35,830 nucleotides of DNA. Origin: a virus. The translations under genes and the position numbers were made by a program. Numbering within the stretch: position 1 is the first letter of the stretch; each line of letters starts with the position of its first letter. Positions 15,187-23,113 of the stretch are shown here, piece by piece. Under the pieces are notes generated by a model, which saw only the letters and a list, made by a program, of their open reading frames with translations, had not been told where the DNA came from and did no database searches. The stretch is taken from positions 1 through 35,830 of IMG/VR virus record IMGVR_UViG_3300018056_000004; one strand, given 5' to 3'.

Positions 15187-16820
15187 GCCCCGCGCCCTCG
15201 CAGACGTTCGACCAGGCGCCCTTCGACGGGATGCGCGACTCGCTCGATCCCACGACGTCCGATGCGCGCAAAGCGCTGCTGCTCCAGAACTGCTATGCGG
15301 TGCCCGGTCCCGATGGGTCGGAGGTCGTCGGCCGGCCCGGCTTCACGGTGCTCGGCGCGCAGCTCGGCGCTGGCGCGACTCGCCGGGTCCAAGGCTTCCA
15401 CCAATACACGAAGGTCGATGGCACGGAGCTGACGGTCGCGTTCTGTGGTGGGCTGATGTACACGCTCAACTGGACGACGCGCGTCTGGACCAACGTGGCG
15501 CTCGTTGGGGTCTCGCTCTCGACCACGGCAAAAGTCCGGTGCGTGACATTCGCCGACGTGATGGTGGTCTCCGATGGCGTCAACCGGCCGTGGACCTATG
15601 ACGGCACGACGTTCGTGGACCTGACCAACGCGCCCGTCGCCTACGGGCCGCCGACCGTGTTCTACGCCAAACTCTTCCTCATCAAGAACGCCGACCGTCG
15701 AACGATGGTCTGGAGTGAGGAGAACGCGCCGAACACGGGCTACGAGGCGGGTGGCTTCGCCAACGCGTGGACGCTCGCGCAGACGGGTTCGGCCGGCCTC
15801 GAGCGGTTGCTCGGCACGAACGAAGCGCTCTACTACTGGAGAGCCCGGTCAACCGGCCGGATCACGGGGACGGTGACGCCGGATTTCGTGAGCGCGGGCA
15901 CGCGGGAAGGGGTGTCGGATACGATTGGGACAACGGCACCGGACGCAGTGACGATCTACGACGACATCATCTACTTCCTGTCGGCCGATGGACAGCCGTT
16001 CGCTCTCCCGACGGCGGGGAGTCTGATTGACCTGTGGAAGGAATTGCGCGAGACCTCGCCCACCTGGCCCAGAGCGCAACTCGCGAAGGCGCAGAGCGTC
16101 ATTCTCACCGACATCAACGCCGTGCTGATCGGCGTGCCGGGGGCGAATCAGACCGAGATGACGAGCTACGTCGCGTTGCGCCATCCAGCCAGTGTGGTCA
16201 TGGGCCTCTGGGACGGCTGGACCGCGACGGCGATGGGTGTCGTCAAAGACGCGTCGGGCAACATGGTATTTCTGCACGGCACCGCGAACGGCTATGCCTA
16301 CGATCACGGGAGAGCCGACGGGACGTACTGGGACAACGCGCATACGGCGCTGGACGGTGGGCCGACGGGCGTGGCACATACGGTCACAGGCACACCGCTC
16401 GGCTACTCGGTGCAGCATGAGAAGATGTGGGACCGCCTGGACGCGACGTTCCGGCTGGACACCGACCTGACGGCGGTGCAGTTCGACTACGAGACGCCTC
16501 GGGGCCAGCGAGCCCCGCTGCTGCTTGATCTGACCGGCGTGGGCGCGGCGATGTGGGACGTGAGCTTGTGGGATGAGGGCCGGTTCAGCGCTGGCGCGTT
16601 AGAGCGCCAGCAGAGCATCGGGCTTGCGGGCTACGGTCGCTGGATGCGGCCCCGGTGGCGGCATCAGGTGCTCGGGGAACGGTTAGGACTGGTGGCGATT
16701 GCGGCGAGCGGATTCCTGCAACCCGGTGAGGCGAGTCGGGTGACCGAAGCGACGGCGGTGTTCGACGGGTTCTTCTACGACGGGGTGCTCACCCATGATG
16801 GTGCGGCACTGTACGGATAA
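15183..16820 (+). CDS. Tail nozzle / DNA-stabilisation protein (beta-propeller type, 545 aa)
   Basis: The pattern matches nozzle or packaged-DNA stabilisation proteins of short-tailed phages (T7 gp12-like and P22 gp10-like by role). The N-terminus has QAPFDGMRDSLDPT, LLLQNCYAVPGPDGS and VVGRPGFTVL. Many blade-like repeats follow, such as VAFCGGLMYTLNWTTRVWTN and VMVVSDGVNRPWTYDGTTF. These proteins close the tail tip and prevent DNA leakage before ejection. The start overlaps the adaptor stop by ATGA and the stop overlaps the tailspike start by TAATG. The frame is open upstream to 14985, but that extension only shadows the adaptor gene. Confidence 0.78.
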   Translation: MSPAPSQTFDQAPFDGMRDSLDPTTSDARKALLLQNCYAVPGPDGSEVVGRPGFTVLGAQLGAGATRRVQGFHQYTKVDGTELTVAFCGGLMYTLNWTTRVWTNVALVGVSLSTTAKVRCVTFADVMVVSDGVNRPWTYDGTTFVDLTNAPVAYGPPTVFYAKLFLIKNADRRTMVWSEENAPNTGYEAGGFANAWTLAQTGSAGLERLLGTNEALYYWRARSTGRITGTVTPDFVSAGTREGVSDTIGTTAPDAVTIYDDIIYFLSADGQPFALPTAGSLIDLWKELRETSPTWPRAQLAKAQSVILTDINAVLIGVPGANQTEMTSYVALRHPASVVMGLWDGWTATAMGVVKDASGNMVFLHGTANGYAYDHGRADGTYWDNAHTALDGGPTGVAHTVTGTPLGYSVQHEKMWDRLDATFRLDTDLTAVQFDYETPRGQRAPLLLDLTGVGAAMWDVSLWDEGRFSAGALERQQSIGLAGYGRWMRPRWRHQVLGERLGLVAIAASGFLQPGEASRVTEATAVFDGFFYDGVLTHDGAALYG

Positions 16821-18688
16821 TGGCCCCCCTACCGTGGATCACCAGAGGCGAGCGGGTCGTCGCAAAGGACTCTCCGCTCTTTGCGGACGTGGCGAATCGG
16901 CCGCTCCGCGCACTCCTCACGGAATCCGGCTACGACCCCGACGCGAGTCCGTTCCCCGGCCTCATGGGACCCGTGTTCAACGTCAAGGCGTTCGGCACGT
17001 TCGCAGATACGGCGGCGACGCGCGCGGCGTTCGCCACGGCGTTTGCGGCTGTAGCTGCTGCTGGTGGCGGAACCGTCTGGGTGCCCCGAGCGACGTACAC
17101 GTTCAACATCGCCAGCGATAGCGACACGCTCCTCCTGCCGAGCAACTGCGACATGCTGTGCGAGCCGGGGACGATCCTCCGGTGGGGGCAGCTCGGCTCG
17201 CCGCTGTTTGCTGCGGTGAATAAAGAGAACATCAACATCGTCGGGCCGATCTTTGAGTGGAACGGCACACTGGTCGATGTAGCGGGCGGGACGGCTGGAC
17301 GCTTCGGACAGAGCATGAATATCAATAATCGCGACTACTGCTGCCATGTGCTCAGTCTTGGCAGCAACAACGTGCGCATCGTCCGTTCCACCTCTCGCAC
17401 GCAGGGGGACGCTCCTACGCTGGCGACTCAGGCGTTCGTGATTTTCGGCGGGTTCTATCCCTCTACCGATGGCACATCCAATACTGGAAATGGGATGGAG
17501 GATTGCAAGATTGACGATGTAATCCAAGGCTGCCTGACAATCAATCAACACAACTTTCGGTTCGAGAATATTGCATCGCGCCGGTTCCCAGGCGACAACC
17601 CGATTGGGGGCGGTGTAGGAACCAATGGTCACCTGTTCTACAATTCTTGGAGTGCCACCCCGCAACGGTCCCAGAATATCACCATCCGCGACATTACCGA
17701 TTTCGGTGTGCCGTTTGGGACCATTGATGCGTCTCGCGCCGATACCTCCATCCAGGCCAAAGCTATAGATGGTGGGATCATCACGGGCGTATTGTCTCGC
17801 CGTCCGACCGGGCTGTTCTCTTTTGACGGGACTATCAATTGTCGGATCACTAATTCAGCGCTCATTATCCCCACCGCGACCGTGGGCGGTCAGGCTGGCA
17901 TTTCCTGTTCTACCTCTTTCGACGGTGTTGGAATGGCGGACTGTACGATGGAGGGAATCACGGTCATTCTACCGGACAACACTGATCGTCCAGCATTAAG
18001 CGTGAACGGGATGCAGCGTTGCCAAATTAGTATGTACGTCTCGGCTTCACATACAACGGAGTCCATTGGATCAGTCACGCTGAATAATAGCTGCATAGAC
18101 AACATTGTACGGGTCGATTACTTGGCGCGGACAATAAACTCTGTTCAACCTGGCAAAGCCACAACCACCTCACATCGCAATCAGTTCTATGTGAATTTGG
18201 TTGGTCAGAATCATAAAGTGCGCCCCTTTGCCGAAGATGGCTGTCTTGACAATGTGATGCAGGTCAGGGACAACGTTATCGGGAAGTGGACTGAAAAGTC
18301 ATGGTGGGTGACGGAGGCGAACAGCCCGGCAATGGGCTACGAGTCGATCAAGAAATCGAAGGTCTATCGCATTGGGACGAGCACCAATCCCACGACCACA
18401 CTCCAACTTCCCCGTGCGGGGGTGTGGGTTGGCACGGTCCAGATCATCGAGGCGTCTGGGGCACACCTCCGGGGAGGCTTCTATCGCATCGTGTGGGATG
18501 CCGGTGCGTTGCAAAGCGTCGAACTCCTCGGCACGCAGTGGACGGTCGGGGCGAGCCCGCCCAGCGTCTTGAACTTGGCGGTGTCGGCGGCTGGCGTAGT
18601 GACGGTGACGACGACCGCCCCGAATGCGGCGTGGGATATCGTCTATGACTTCCAGAGTCTCGGCAACAACCGCTATGCGGACTACTAG
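16820..18688 (+). CDS. Tailspike/tail fibre with right-handed beta-helix (622 aa)
   Basis: Receptor-binding protein candidate. The N-terminal region (about residues 50-95) shows the pectate-lyase-like fold entry often seen in phage tailspikes: VFNVKAFGTFADTAATRAAF and AAGGGTVWVPRATYTF. A long series of beta-strand repeats follows (NINIVGPIFEWNGT, ITIRDITDFGVPFGT, CRITNSALIIPTA), typical of a parallel beta-helix. The C-terminal part from about residue 490 returns to a compact beta module (TTTLQLPRAGVWVGTVQIIE). Base composition falls clearly in the middle of the gene, by hand count 45% GC in 18181-18240 against 67% in 16921-16980. Enzymatic depolymerase activity is possible but no catalytic residues can be assigned. 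Confidence 0.82.
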   Translation: MAPLPWITRGERVVAKDSPLFADVANRPLRALLTESGYDPDASPFPGLMGPVFNVKAFGTFADTAATRAAFATAFAAVAAAGGGTVWVPRATYTFNIASDSDTLLLPSNCDMLCEPGTILRWGQLGSPLFAAVNKENINIVGPIFEWNGTLVDVAGGTAGRFGQSMNINNRDYCCHVLSLGSNNVRIVRSTSRTQGDAPTLATQAFVIFGGFYPSTDGTSNTGNGMEDCKIDDVIQGCLTINQHNFRFENIASRRFPGDNPIGGGVGTNGHLFYNSWSATPQRSQNITIRDITDFGVPFGTIDASRADTSIQAKAIDGGIITGVLSRRPTGLFSFDGTINCRITNSALIIPTATVGGQAGISCSTSFDGVGMADCTMEGITVILPDNTDRPALSVNGMQRCQISMYVSASHTTESIGSVTLNNSCIDNIVRVDYLARTINSVQPGKATTTSHRNQFYVNLVGQNHKVRPFAEDGCLDNVMQVRDNVIGKWTEKSWWVTEANSPAMGYESIKKSKVYRIGTSTNPTTTLQLPRAGVWVGTVQIIEASGAHLRGGFYRIVWDAGALQSVELLGTQWTVGASPPSVLNLAVSAAGVVTVTTTAPNAAWDIVYDFQSLGNNRYADY

Positions 18689-18689
18689 G

Positions 18690-18749
18690 ATGACCGTTCT
18701 CTCTCCGATCTGTCGCGCCCTCCACTACGCCGGACCGTATGCCGCGTAA
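18690..18749 (+). CDS. Possible 19-residue leader ORF before the second fibre gene
   Basis: ATG 18690 begins one base after the tailspike stop and encodes MTVLSPICRALHYAGPYAA. Its stop at 18747-18749 overlaps the start of the next gene at 18739. The next gene has no convincing ribosome binding site, so translation of this mini-ORF could deliver ribosomes to it. It may equally be chance, because the frame is only 20 codons. Confidence 0.2.
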   Translation: MTVLSPICRALHYAGPYAA

Positions 18750-19170
18750 GCCGGTATTCGCGCCGACGCCGCTGCCCGACGACATGGCGGGGAAGCCGTT
18801 GGTGCGCGAGCTCAACCGGCGGTTCGGGCTCGTCGGCCAGGCTTTGGCCGCGTTCAGTGTCCCGTTCCTGCTCACCTACAGCGCCAGCATCGCAATCGAC
18901 GCTCGTGCCTCCACCTACTTCCGCCTCATCGTCACGAACGGGAGCGCGTTCACGTTCCAAAACCCCACGTTCCTCGCCCCCGGCCAACCGCTGTTCCTTG
19001 ACATCCTGAACAGTTCAGGTGGGGCGATGGGGGCGATCACCTGGGGCAGTTTCTTCCAGCGTGACGCATCGTGGGCGAATCCGGCGAATACGAAACGGCG
19101 TGTGATCGGGTTCACGGCGGTAAGCATTAGCTCGCTGGTGCAGGTGGCGCCAGCTACAGGAGACATGTGA
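18739..19170 (+). CDS. Fibre-type virion protein, receptor-binding region (143 aa)
   Basis: After a short helical N-terminus (LVRELNRRFGLVGQALAAF) comes a beta-sandwich-like region: SIAIDARASTYFRLIVTNGS, FLAPGQPLFLDILNSSGGAM, GAITWGSFFQRDA and KRRVIGFTAVSI. This series is typical of small C-terminal domains and proteins in phage tail-fibre regions. Its place between the tailspike and another fibre gene supports a virion or host-recognition role. No good ribosome site is next to ATG 18739. A reverse-strand nuclease gene ends six bases after it. Confidence 0.62.
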   Translation: MPRKPVFAPTPLPDDMAGKPLVRELNRRFGLVGQALAAFSVPFLLTYSASIAIDARASTYFRLIVTNGSAFTFQNPTFLAPGQPLFLDILNSSGGAMGAITWGSFFQRDASWANPANTKRRVIGFTAVSISSLVQVAPATGDM

Positions 19171-19175
19171 GCGTG

Positions 19176-19808
19176 CTACGGTTTCCGCTTGCGCTTCGCG
19201 TCTGGGTGGGCGCGCTGCCAGCTACGGCGCTGCTTATCTCGCATCCCTTCCGGGTCCGTTTCCCACTTCCGGCGCTGGTAATTGCGGGCCTCTTTGCGGT
19301 AGTGCTCTACGTTCGCCCAGTATTTGGCGCGGTTCTTGGCCCGGACCTTCTCGGGATTCAACCGACGCTGGCGCCGCTCCAAGAGTCGTACACACGTCCG
19401 GCAGATGCGCCGACGACCTTTGAGGCGCAGATTGACGCCGCTCAGCGAATGGCCGCGTGGACAGCGACGTTTGCGGGCATTGATCGCTGTGATTGTATGC
19501 CCGCGCAACACGTTGACCCGAGGCGTGACTGGCTCCATGTGGTTGGGATTCAGGCAGCGACGCTTTCGGCAGAGGTGGTCAATGTGCAGGGCTGGCGGGA
19601 TCGGACCGATGAGCAGTTCGTAGGCGACCCGATGCGCCAAGCGCGTATGTCCGTTGACGCCGATGCTGACGTAGCCAGTGTGGGGATTGTAGCGCCCCGG
19701 CCATATCCAGCACGGACGGGCGCCGTAATGATAGCCCATCAGGTGAAGTCGTCGCAGGAACGGCATCGGGGCAAGATACCGACGCATGGCAAATGGGCTT
19801 TCTGTCAT
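19176..19808 (-). CDS. Reverse-strand HNH homing-type endonuclease (210 aa)
   Basis: The central domain is a textbook HNH_3-type homing nuclease: ARPCWIWPGRYNPHTGYVSI, then RLAHRVAYELLIGPIPPALH, IDHLCRKRRCLNPNHMEPV and NVLRG, with H75-x-D77-H78, C80, C85, N87 and H90. A second Cys/His part (CPRGHSLSG ... CRTC) follows and suggests a DNA-binding zinc module, then a very basic helical tail. The gene runs against all surrounding virion genes and fits neatly in the space between two fibre genes. It lies 5 bases from the end of one and 43 from the start of the other. The overlapping + strand frame 19167-19850 is its antisense shadow. Confidence 0.88.
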   Translation of the reverse strand: MTESPFAMRRYLAPMPFLRRLHLMGYHYGARPCWIWPGRYNPHTGYVSIGVNGHTRLAHRVAYELLIGPIPPALHIDHLCRKRRCLNPNHMEPVTPRVNVLRGHTITAINARKRRCPRGHSLSGVNLRLKGRRRICRTCVRLLERRQRRLNPEKVRAKNRAKYWANVEHYRKEARNYQRRKWETDPEGMRDKQRRSWQRAHPDAKRKRKP

Positions 19809-19820
19809 GCGTTCAGTTTA

Positions 19821-19828
19821 CCGAATAT
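19821..19828 (-). promoter_or_regulatory. ATATTCGG box upstream of the reverse HNH gene
   Basis: Read on the reverse strand, this is ATATTCGG followed by TAAACT, ending 12 bases before the ATG at 19808. The same core lies upstream of the packaging operon and twice between the repressor and early genes. On the reverse strand a weak promoter could be drawn as TTGTTC, 17 bases, TAAACT. The motif is seen; operator or promoter function is inference. Confidence 0.35.
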
Positions 19829-19851
19829 TCACACCGGGAACAAGGTGTAAT

Positions 19852-20592
19852 ATGCCATACCCAGCGACCCTTATAGCGTTCGCCCCAGGGACGATTTTGA
19901 GATCCGCTGACGCGAACTCCAACAACGACGTCTTGAGAAACTCGCTCTTGACCGCCGTCCTAAAGGACACCGCCGCAACGATCACGGTTGGGCATACGAT
20001 CAATCCCACGGCTGGCGACGTCCTGACGGCCACGCCGTTCGTCGGCGGCAAGGGGATCGTCATCAACGCGGCGATCCAAGTGACGAGCCAGCCGCTGCTC
20101 GACTTCGCACAGACGTGGAACGCGGCCGGGGTGACGTTCACCGGGCTCAAGTTCAATGTCACGGATACCGCCAGTGCGGCGGCCAGTTTGCTGATCGACC
20201 TCCAGGTCGCGACGGTCAGCAAGTTCAAGGTGGACAAAGCAGGCGCCATGACGATTGCTGGAGGACTGACGATCGCTGGCGCGCTGGCGGGCGTGACGAC
20301 AATTGCCGGGACGCTTTCAACAGCCGCCCAGCCGAACGTGACATCAGTTGGCACCCTGACGAGCCTGACGACCGCCGGGGACATCAGCATCACTAGCCTT
20401 GGGAACCGCGTCAACATCAGCGGGAATCAGATTATTGGCGTTCGCAAGACGGGTTGGGCGACGGCAACCGGAACCGCGACGCGCACCACCTTCGATACCG
20501 CTAGCGTGACGTTGCCGCAGTTAGCCGAACGGATGAAAGCCTTGCTTGATGATCTCCACGCTACCGCCGGTCACGGGCTGATCGGCACGTGA
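19852..20592 (+). CDS. Tail-fibre-like protein (246 aa)
   Basis: Residues about 130-190 carry a fibre-shaft pattern that recurs in phage and other viral fibres: GGLTIAGALAGVTTIAGTLS, PNVTSVGTLTSLTTAGDISI. The C-terminal segment IIGVRKTGWATATGTATRTT followed by LPQLAERMKALLDDLHA and GHGLIG is a recurrent ending of phage fibre-region proteins. The N-terminus (LIAFAPGTILRSADANSNND) matches the proximal part of many fibres. I chose ATG 19852 with AAGG six bases upstream over ATG 19786, which lies inside the reverse HNH gene. It is the last fibre-type gene of the host-recognition block. Confidence 0.75.
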   Translation: MPYPATLIAFAPGTILRSADANSNNDVLRNSLLTAVLKDTAATITVGHTINPTAGDVLTATPFVGGKGIVINAAIQVTSQPLLDFAQTWNAAGVTFTGLKFNVTDTASAAASLLIDLQVATVSKFKVDKAGAMTIAGGLTIAGALAGVTTIAGTLSTAAQPNVTSVGTLTSLTTAGDISITSLGNRVNISGNQIIGVRKTGWATATGTATRTTFDTASVTLPQLAERMKALLDDLHATAGHGLIGT

Positions 20593-20594
20593 AC

Positions 20595-20963
20595 CTAGAA
20601 CCGAATCGGGATCTTCAGCGACACACTCCACGAGATCGCGGTCACTTCAAGCAGTGTGCTCGTTCCCCACAAGAAGTTGCGGGCCCCCGCTTCGTGCAGC
20701 AGCAGGCCAGCGGCGAGCTGCGCAACGCCAACGGCGGCGATGTAGGTATTCAGCTGACCGACGCTCGGGCGGGGTCCGATGATGGGGTTCGCCTCACCAC
20801 GCCCATGTCGGAGGGCGTGCTCCGTCATGCCGCGGTCGATCAGCAGGAGGACGGATGCGCTGACGGCGAGCGCGACGTTGGTGCGGGTGATCGGTTCACG
20901 CTGGGCAGACAGTGATGCGGCGATGGCGGGGTTGAGCAGCAGGGCAAGGAGTAGGACGCGCAC
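20595..20963 (-). CDS. Reverse-strand secreted/membrane protein with signal peptide
   Basis: With GTG 20963 as start, the protein begins MRVLLLALLLNPAIAASLSA, a convincing signal peptide with cleavage near ASLSA. A TTG at 20999 would add 12 residues; neither has a good ribosome site. Two further hydrophobic helices follow (NVALAVSASVLLLI and TYIAAVGVAQLAAGLLLH), separated by DRGMTEHALRHGRGEANPII. It resembles host-type membrane proteins rather than a virion component, so it could be a lysogenic-conversion or superinfection-exclusion gene. Its stop lies two bases from the fibre gene stop, so the two genes converge. The opposite-strand frame 20589-20915 lacks these features. Confidence 0.6.
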   Translation of the reverse strand: MRVLLLALLLNPAIAASLSAQREPITRTNVALAVSASVLLLIDRGMTEHALRHGRGEANPIIGPRPSVGQLNTYIAAVGVAQLAAGLLLHEAGARNFLWGTSTLLEVTAISWSVSLKIPIRF

Positions 20964-21036
20964 AAAAAAGACGGTATGTTGAAGCTGACGTGGGCGCAAC
21001 GAGAACGTTTCCCGAAAGGGACGCTGTGGGATACGC

Positions 21037-21045
21037 TGCTAGAAT
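21037..21045 (+). promoter_or_regulatory. Extended -10-like element TGCTAGAAT
   Basis: TGCTAGAAT is a good extended -10 (TGn plus TAGAAT) about 25 bases before the next forward gene, in the gap after a reverse-strand gene. No matching -35 is seen. A similar element, TGCTATCAT, occurs at 28477-28485 in the same kind of context. Promoter function is inference. Confidence 0.25.
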
Positions 21046-21070
21046 CAACCGTGAACGGAGGCTGCGCCGT

Positions 21071-21295
21071 ATGGCGGACGAGCCGAAGCAGCAGGAACTG
21101 GAAATCACCGAACAGACCTACGCCTTGCTCAATGCGGCGAATGCCAGCGTGACGGCCGCGAACGATCGACAGCAGGCCATTCTCGCCGCGACGCTGGCGA
21201 TGGCCAACGTCGGGAATGCGGAGATTGCAGGCGTCGTGCGGCGTGACGGAAGGCTCTTGCTGCTGTACACCGTGCCGAACGGCAAGGGAGGGTAA
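21071..21295 (+). CDS. Small hypothetical protein before the ejection proteins (74 aa)
   Basis: ATG 21071 has GGAGG nine bases upstream; the frame is open further upstream, but that part overlaps the region before the reverse gene and has no good start. The protein is helical and Ala-rich (TEQTYALLNAANASVTAAND, ILAATLAMANVGNAEIAGVV) with a short C-terminal beta hairpin (RRDGRLLLLYTVPNG). No motif is recognised. It begins the ejection-protein block and ends one base before the next gene's GTG. Confidence 0.6.
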   Translation: MADEPKQQELEITEQTYALLNAANASVTAANDRQQAILAATLAMANVGNAEIAGVVRRDGRLLLLYTVPNGKGG

Positions 21296-21296
21296 C

Positions 21297-22031
21297 GTGG
21301 GTGCTCAGAAATCTCGGCTCGCCAAAGCCGGTGGCGACTACAATGCCGCGGTGCGTGGACTGCTGGCTGAGAATCATCCCGATGTCGAGAAGATCAAGGC
21401 GCAGCTCGGCAGCGGTGATCCGAGCGCCCAAGCGGCAGGGCAGGCGGCGCTGGATCGCAAGATCAATCAGAGCACGAAGGGCAAGTATTCCGGCATCGTC
21501 GGCACGATCGGCAAGGGACTGGGCAAACTCGCGCCCATCGCCGCGCTCGCGATTCCGGGGCTCGGCCCTCTGGCGGCGGCAGGGATCGCGGCGGGTGGGT
21601 CAGCGGCTGGGCGTGCGTTGCAGGGGAAGTCGGTCAATGTCGGGAACACGCTGCTCCAAGGCGCCGGGGCCTACGGAGCGCGCAAAGTCCTCGGAGGCGG
21701 TACGGACGCGGCTGATGCGGCCTCCGGTGCGGCCCCCGCCGTGGCGGGTGCTGGAGGGAAGGGCGTCATCGGACGACTCGGGGACTGGGTCTCGAACAAT
21801 CCGCTGGAAGCCGCGCAACTCGGCCTCGGCGCGGTGAACGCCATCCAGGGAGCGAAAGCGCAGAGTGAAGCGGATCGCGCACGCCGTCGAGCCCTCGGTG
21901 CAGTGAACCAGCCGCAACGCGAGGATTTGTCGGGTCTGTACGGGGACAGCGGTAATCCCTACGCGGGGCCGACGGGACCGAACCGCGCGAGACGGGCCGC
22001 CGTGCGCTCACTGTCGGGAGGTAGCTACTAA
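21297..22031 (+). CDS. Probable internal virion/ejection protein A (244 aa)
   Basis: The start is GTG 21297 with GGGAGGG five bases upstream. The centre is strongly hydrophobic and Gly/Ala-rich (LAPIAALAIPGLGPLAAAGI, AAGGSAAGRALQGK), which would suit insertion into a membrane. This is flanked by charged helices and a Gly-rich tail. Small, Ala/Gly-rich hydrophobic proteins encoded just before a giant virion protein are a feature of ejection proteins in short-tailed phages, which form the trans-envelope DNA channel. The assignment rests on composition and order. The stop overlaps the next ATG by one base. Confidence 0.6.
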   Translation: MGAQKSRLAKAGGDYNAAVRGLLAENHPDVEKIKAQLGSGDPSAQAAGQAALDRKINQSTKGKYSGIVGTIGKGLGKLAPIAALAIPGLGPLAAAGIAAGGSAAGRALQGKSVNVGNTLLQGAGAYGARKVLGGGTDAADAASGAAPAVAGAGGKGVIGRLGDWVSNNPLEAAQLGLGAVNAIQGAKAQSEADRARRRALGAVNQPQREDLSGLYGDSGNPYAGPTGPNRARRAAVRSLSGGSY

Positions 22032-23113
22032 TGGCCACGCTCCGCACCGTGCAGGATCTCGTCAGAAAGCGCCCAGGTGGCACGTTCCCGGCGCGCCAGG
22101 CGAACCAGACGCTGCTCGGCCAAGTGTCGGGCCTCGTGCGGCCGCCGGTGAAACCGCCCACGCCCGGCATCACCGCGCCGATGATTACGCCAGCACAGCA
22201 GTCTGTCGGGGGTACCCGTGGCGGCGTGGGACCGACGCCCGGTGCTGGTGCGGGGCTCGCGACGGCAGCGGGCATTTCCCCAGAGCAGCAGGCTGCCATC
22301 AAACAGCAGGCGCAGGCGCAGATCGGATTGCGACCGCCGACTGCTGGAGGGCCCAACATTCAGCCGCCAGTTCCGCAGCCAGAGGACGACGGGCCGATTA
22401 CCGAGTTTGGGCCGGGCAACGATCTCCGGTCCTCGCAAATCAATCCGCTGGCGTCGAATCGGCTCCGCGGGTTGCAGACGGGTGTGGATCGGAGTGCCGG
22501 GGCGTTGTCGGAAGCCCCGAGTCTCCGCACGGCGGCCTTGGATCGCTACGCCGAAATCGGGCAGGGGATTGACGAGGATCGGCGTCGTGGCATTCAGGAC
22601 ATCGGGCGCGCCAACGCCACGCTCGGACGCCTCGGCTCCGGCATGGTCACCGGCCAGCTCGGAGACTTGGAAGCACTGCTTCAGAAACGCAGCACGGCAG
22701 CCCAGCGCGGTCTCGCTGGCGAAACCGCATTCCAAGAAGCCGAGGATCGGCGCGCCAACGTCGGGACCCTGAGCGGGCTCGAGCGCCAACTGTTCGGTCA
22801 GGAGACGGGCCAGCGCGACGAGTTGCGTAGCGAGCGCGGGTATCAAGCCGACACGGCGAACCAGGCCGTCCAGAACCGCGTCCAGCAGCGGCTCTTGGAA
22901 GAGCAACTGCTCAACAGCGGGTTCAACCGCAATCTGGCCGGGGCGGATCTCGGGTTGCGTGGCGCCGAGCAGTACGGGGACGAGGCAGCGGCGTCGGGCG
23001 ATATCACACAGCAACTGCTCGCCGAGTTGGGGCGCGCGCGGGCTGGCAAGAAGCGGACGAGTACTGGAACGCCGGCCAGTGATGCGTCCTACGCTGGTGC
23101 GGGCTACAGCTAA
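22031..23113 (+). CDS. Probable internal virion/ejection protein B (360 aa)
   Basis: The N-terminal third is Pro/Gly/Gln-rich and probably disordered (PVKPPTPGITAPMITPAQQS, ISPEQQAAIKQQAQAQIG). The remaining two thirds are long charged helices (RYAEIGQGIDEDRRRGIQDI, QRGLAGETAFQEAEDRRANV, DTANQAVQNRVQQRLLEEQL). It ends with a Ser/Gly-rich tail. The composition matches the second of several consecutive ejection proteins. There is no catalytic motif. Overlaps by a single base on both sides tie its expression to its neighbours. Confidence 0.6.
   Translation: MATLRTVQDLVRKRPGGTFPARQANQTLLGQVSGLVRPPVKPPTPGITAPMITPAQQSVGGTRGGVGPTPGAGAGLATAAGISPEQQAAIKQQAQAQIGLRPPTAGGPNIQPPVPQPEDDGPITEFGPGNDLRSSQINPLASNRLRGLQTGVDRSAGALSEAPSLRTAALDRYAEIGQGIDEDRRRGIQDIGRANATLGRLGSGMVTGQLGDLEALLQKRSTAAQRGLAGETAFQEAEDRRANVGTLSGLERQLFGQETGQRDELRSERGYQADTANQAVQNRVQQRLLEEQLLNSGFNRNLAGADLGLRGAEQYGDEAAASGDITQQLLAELGRARAGKKRTSTGTPASDASYAGAGYS

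Noticed and set aside
19167-19850. 227-residue + strand ORF with membrane-like N-terminus
   Set aside because: It overlaps the reverse HNH gene almost exactly; the HNH domain with all key residues is on the reverse strand, so this frame is its shadow.
20589-20915. 108-residue + strand ORF
   Set aside because: It is opposite the signal-peptide membrane gene and has a charged, low-complexity composition with no motif.
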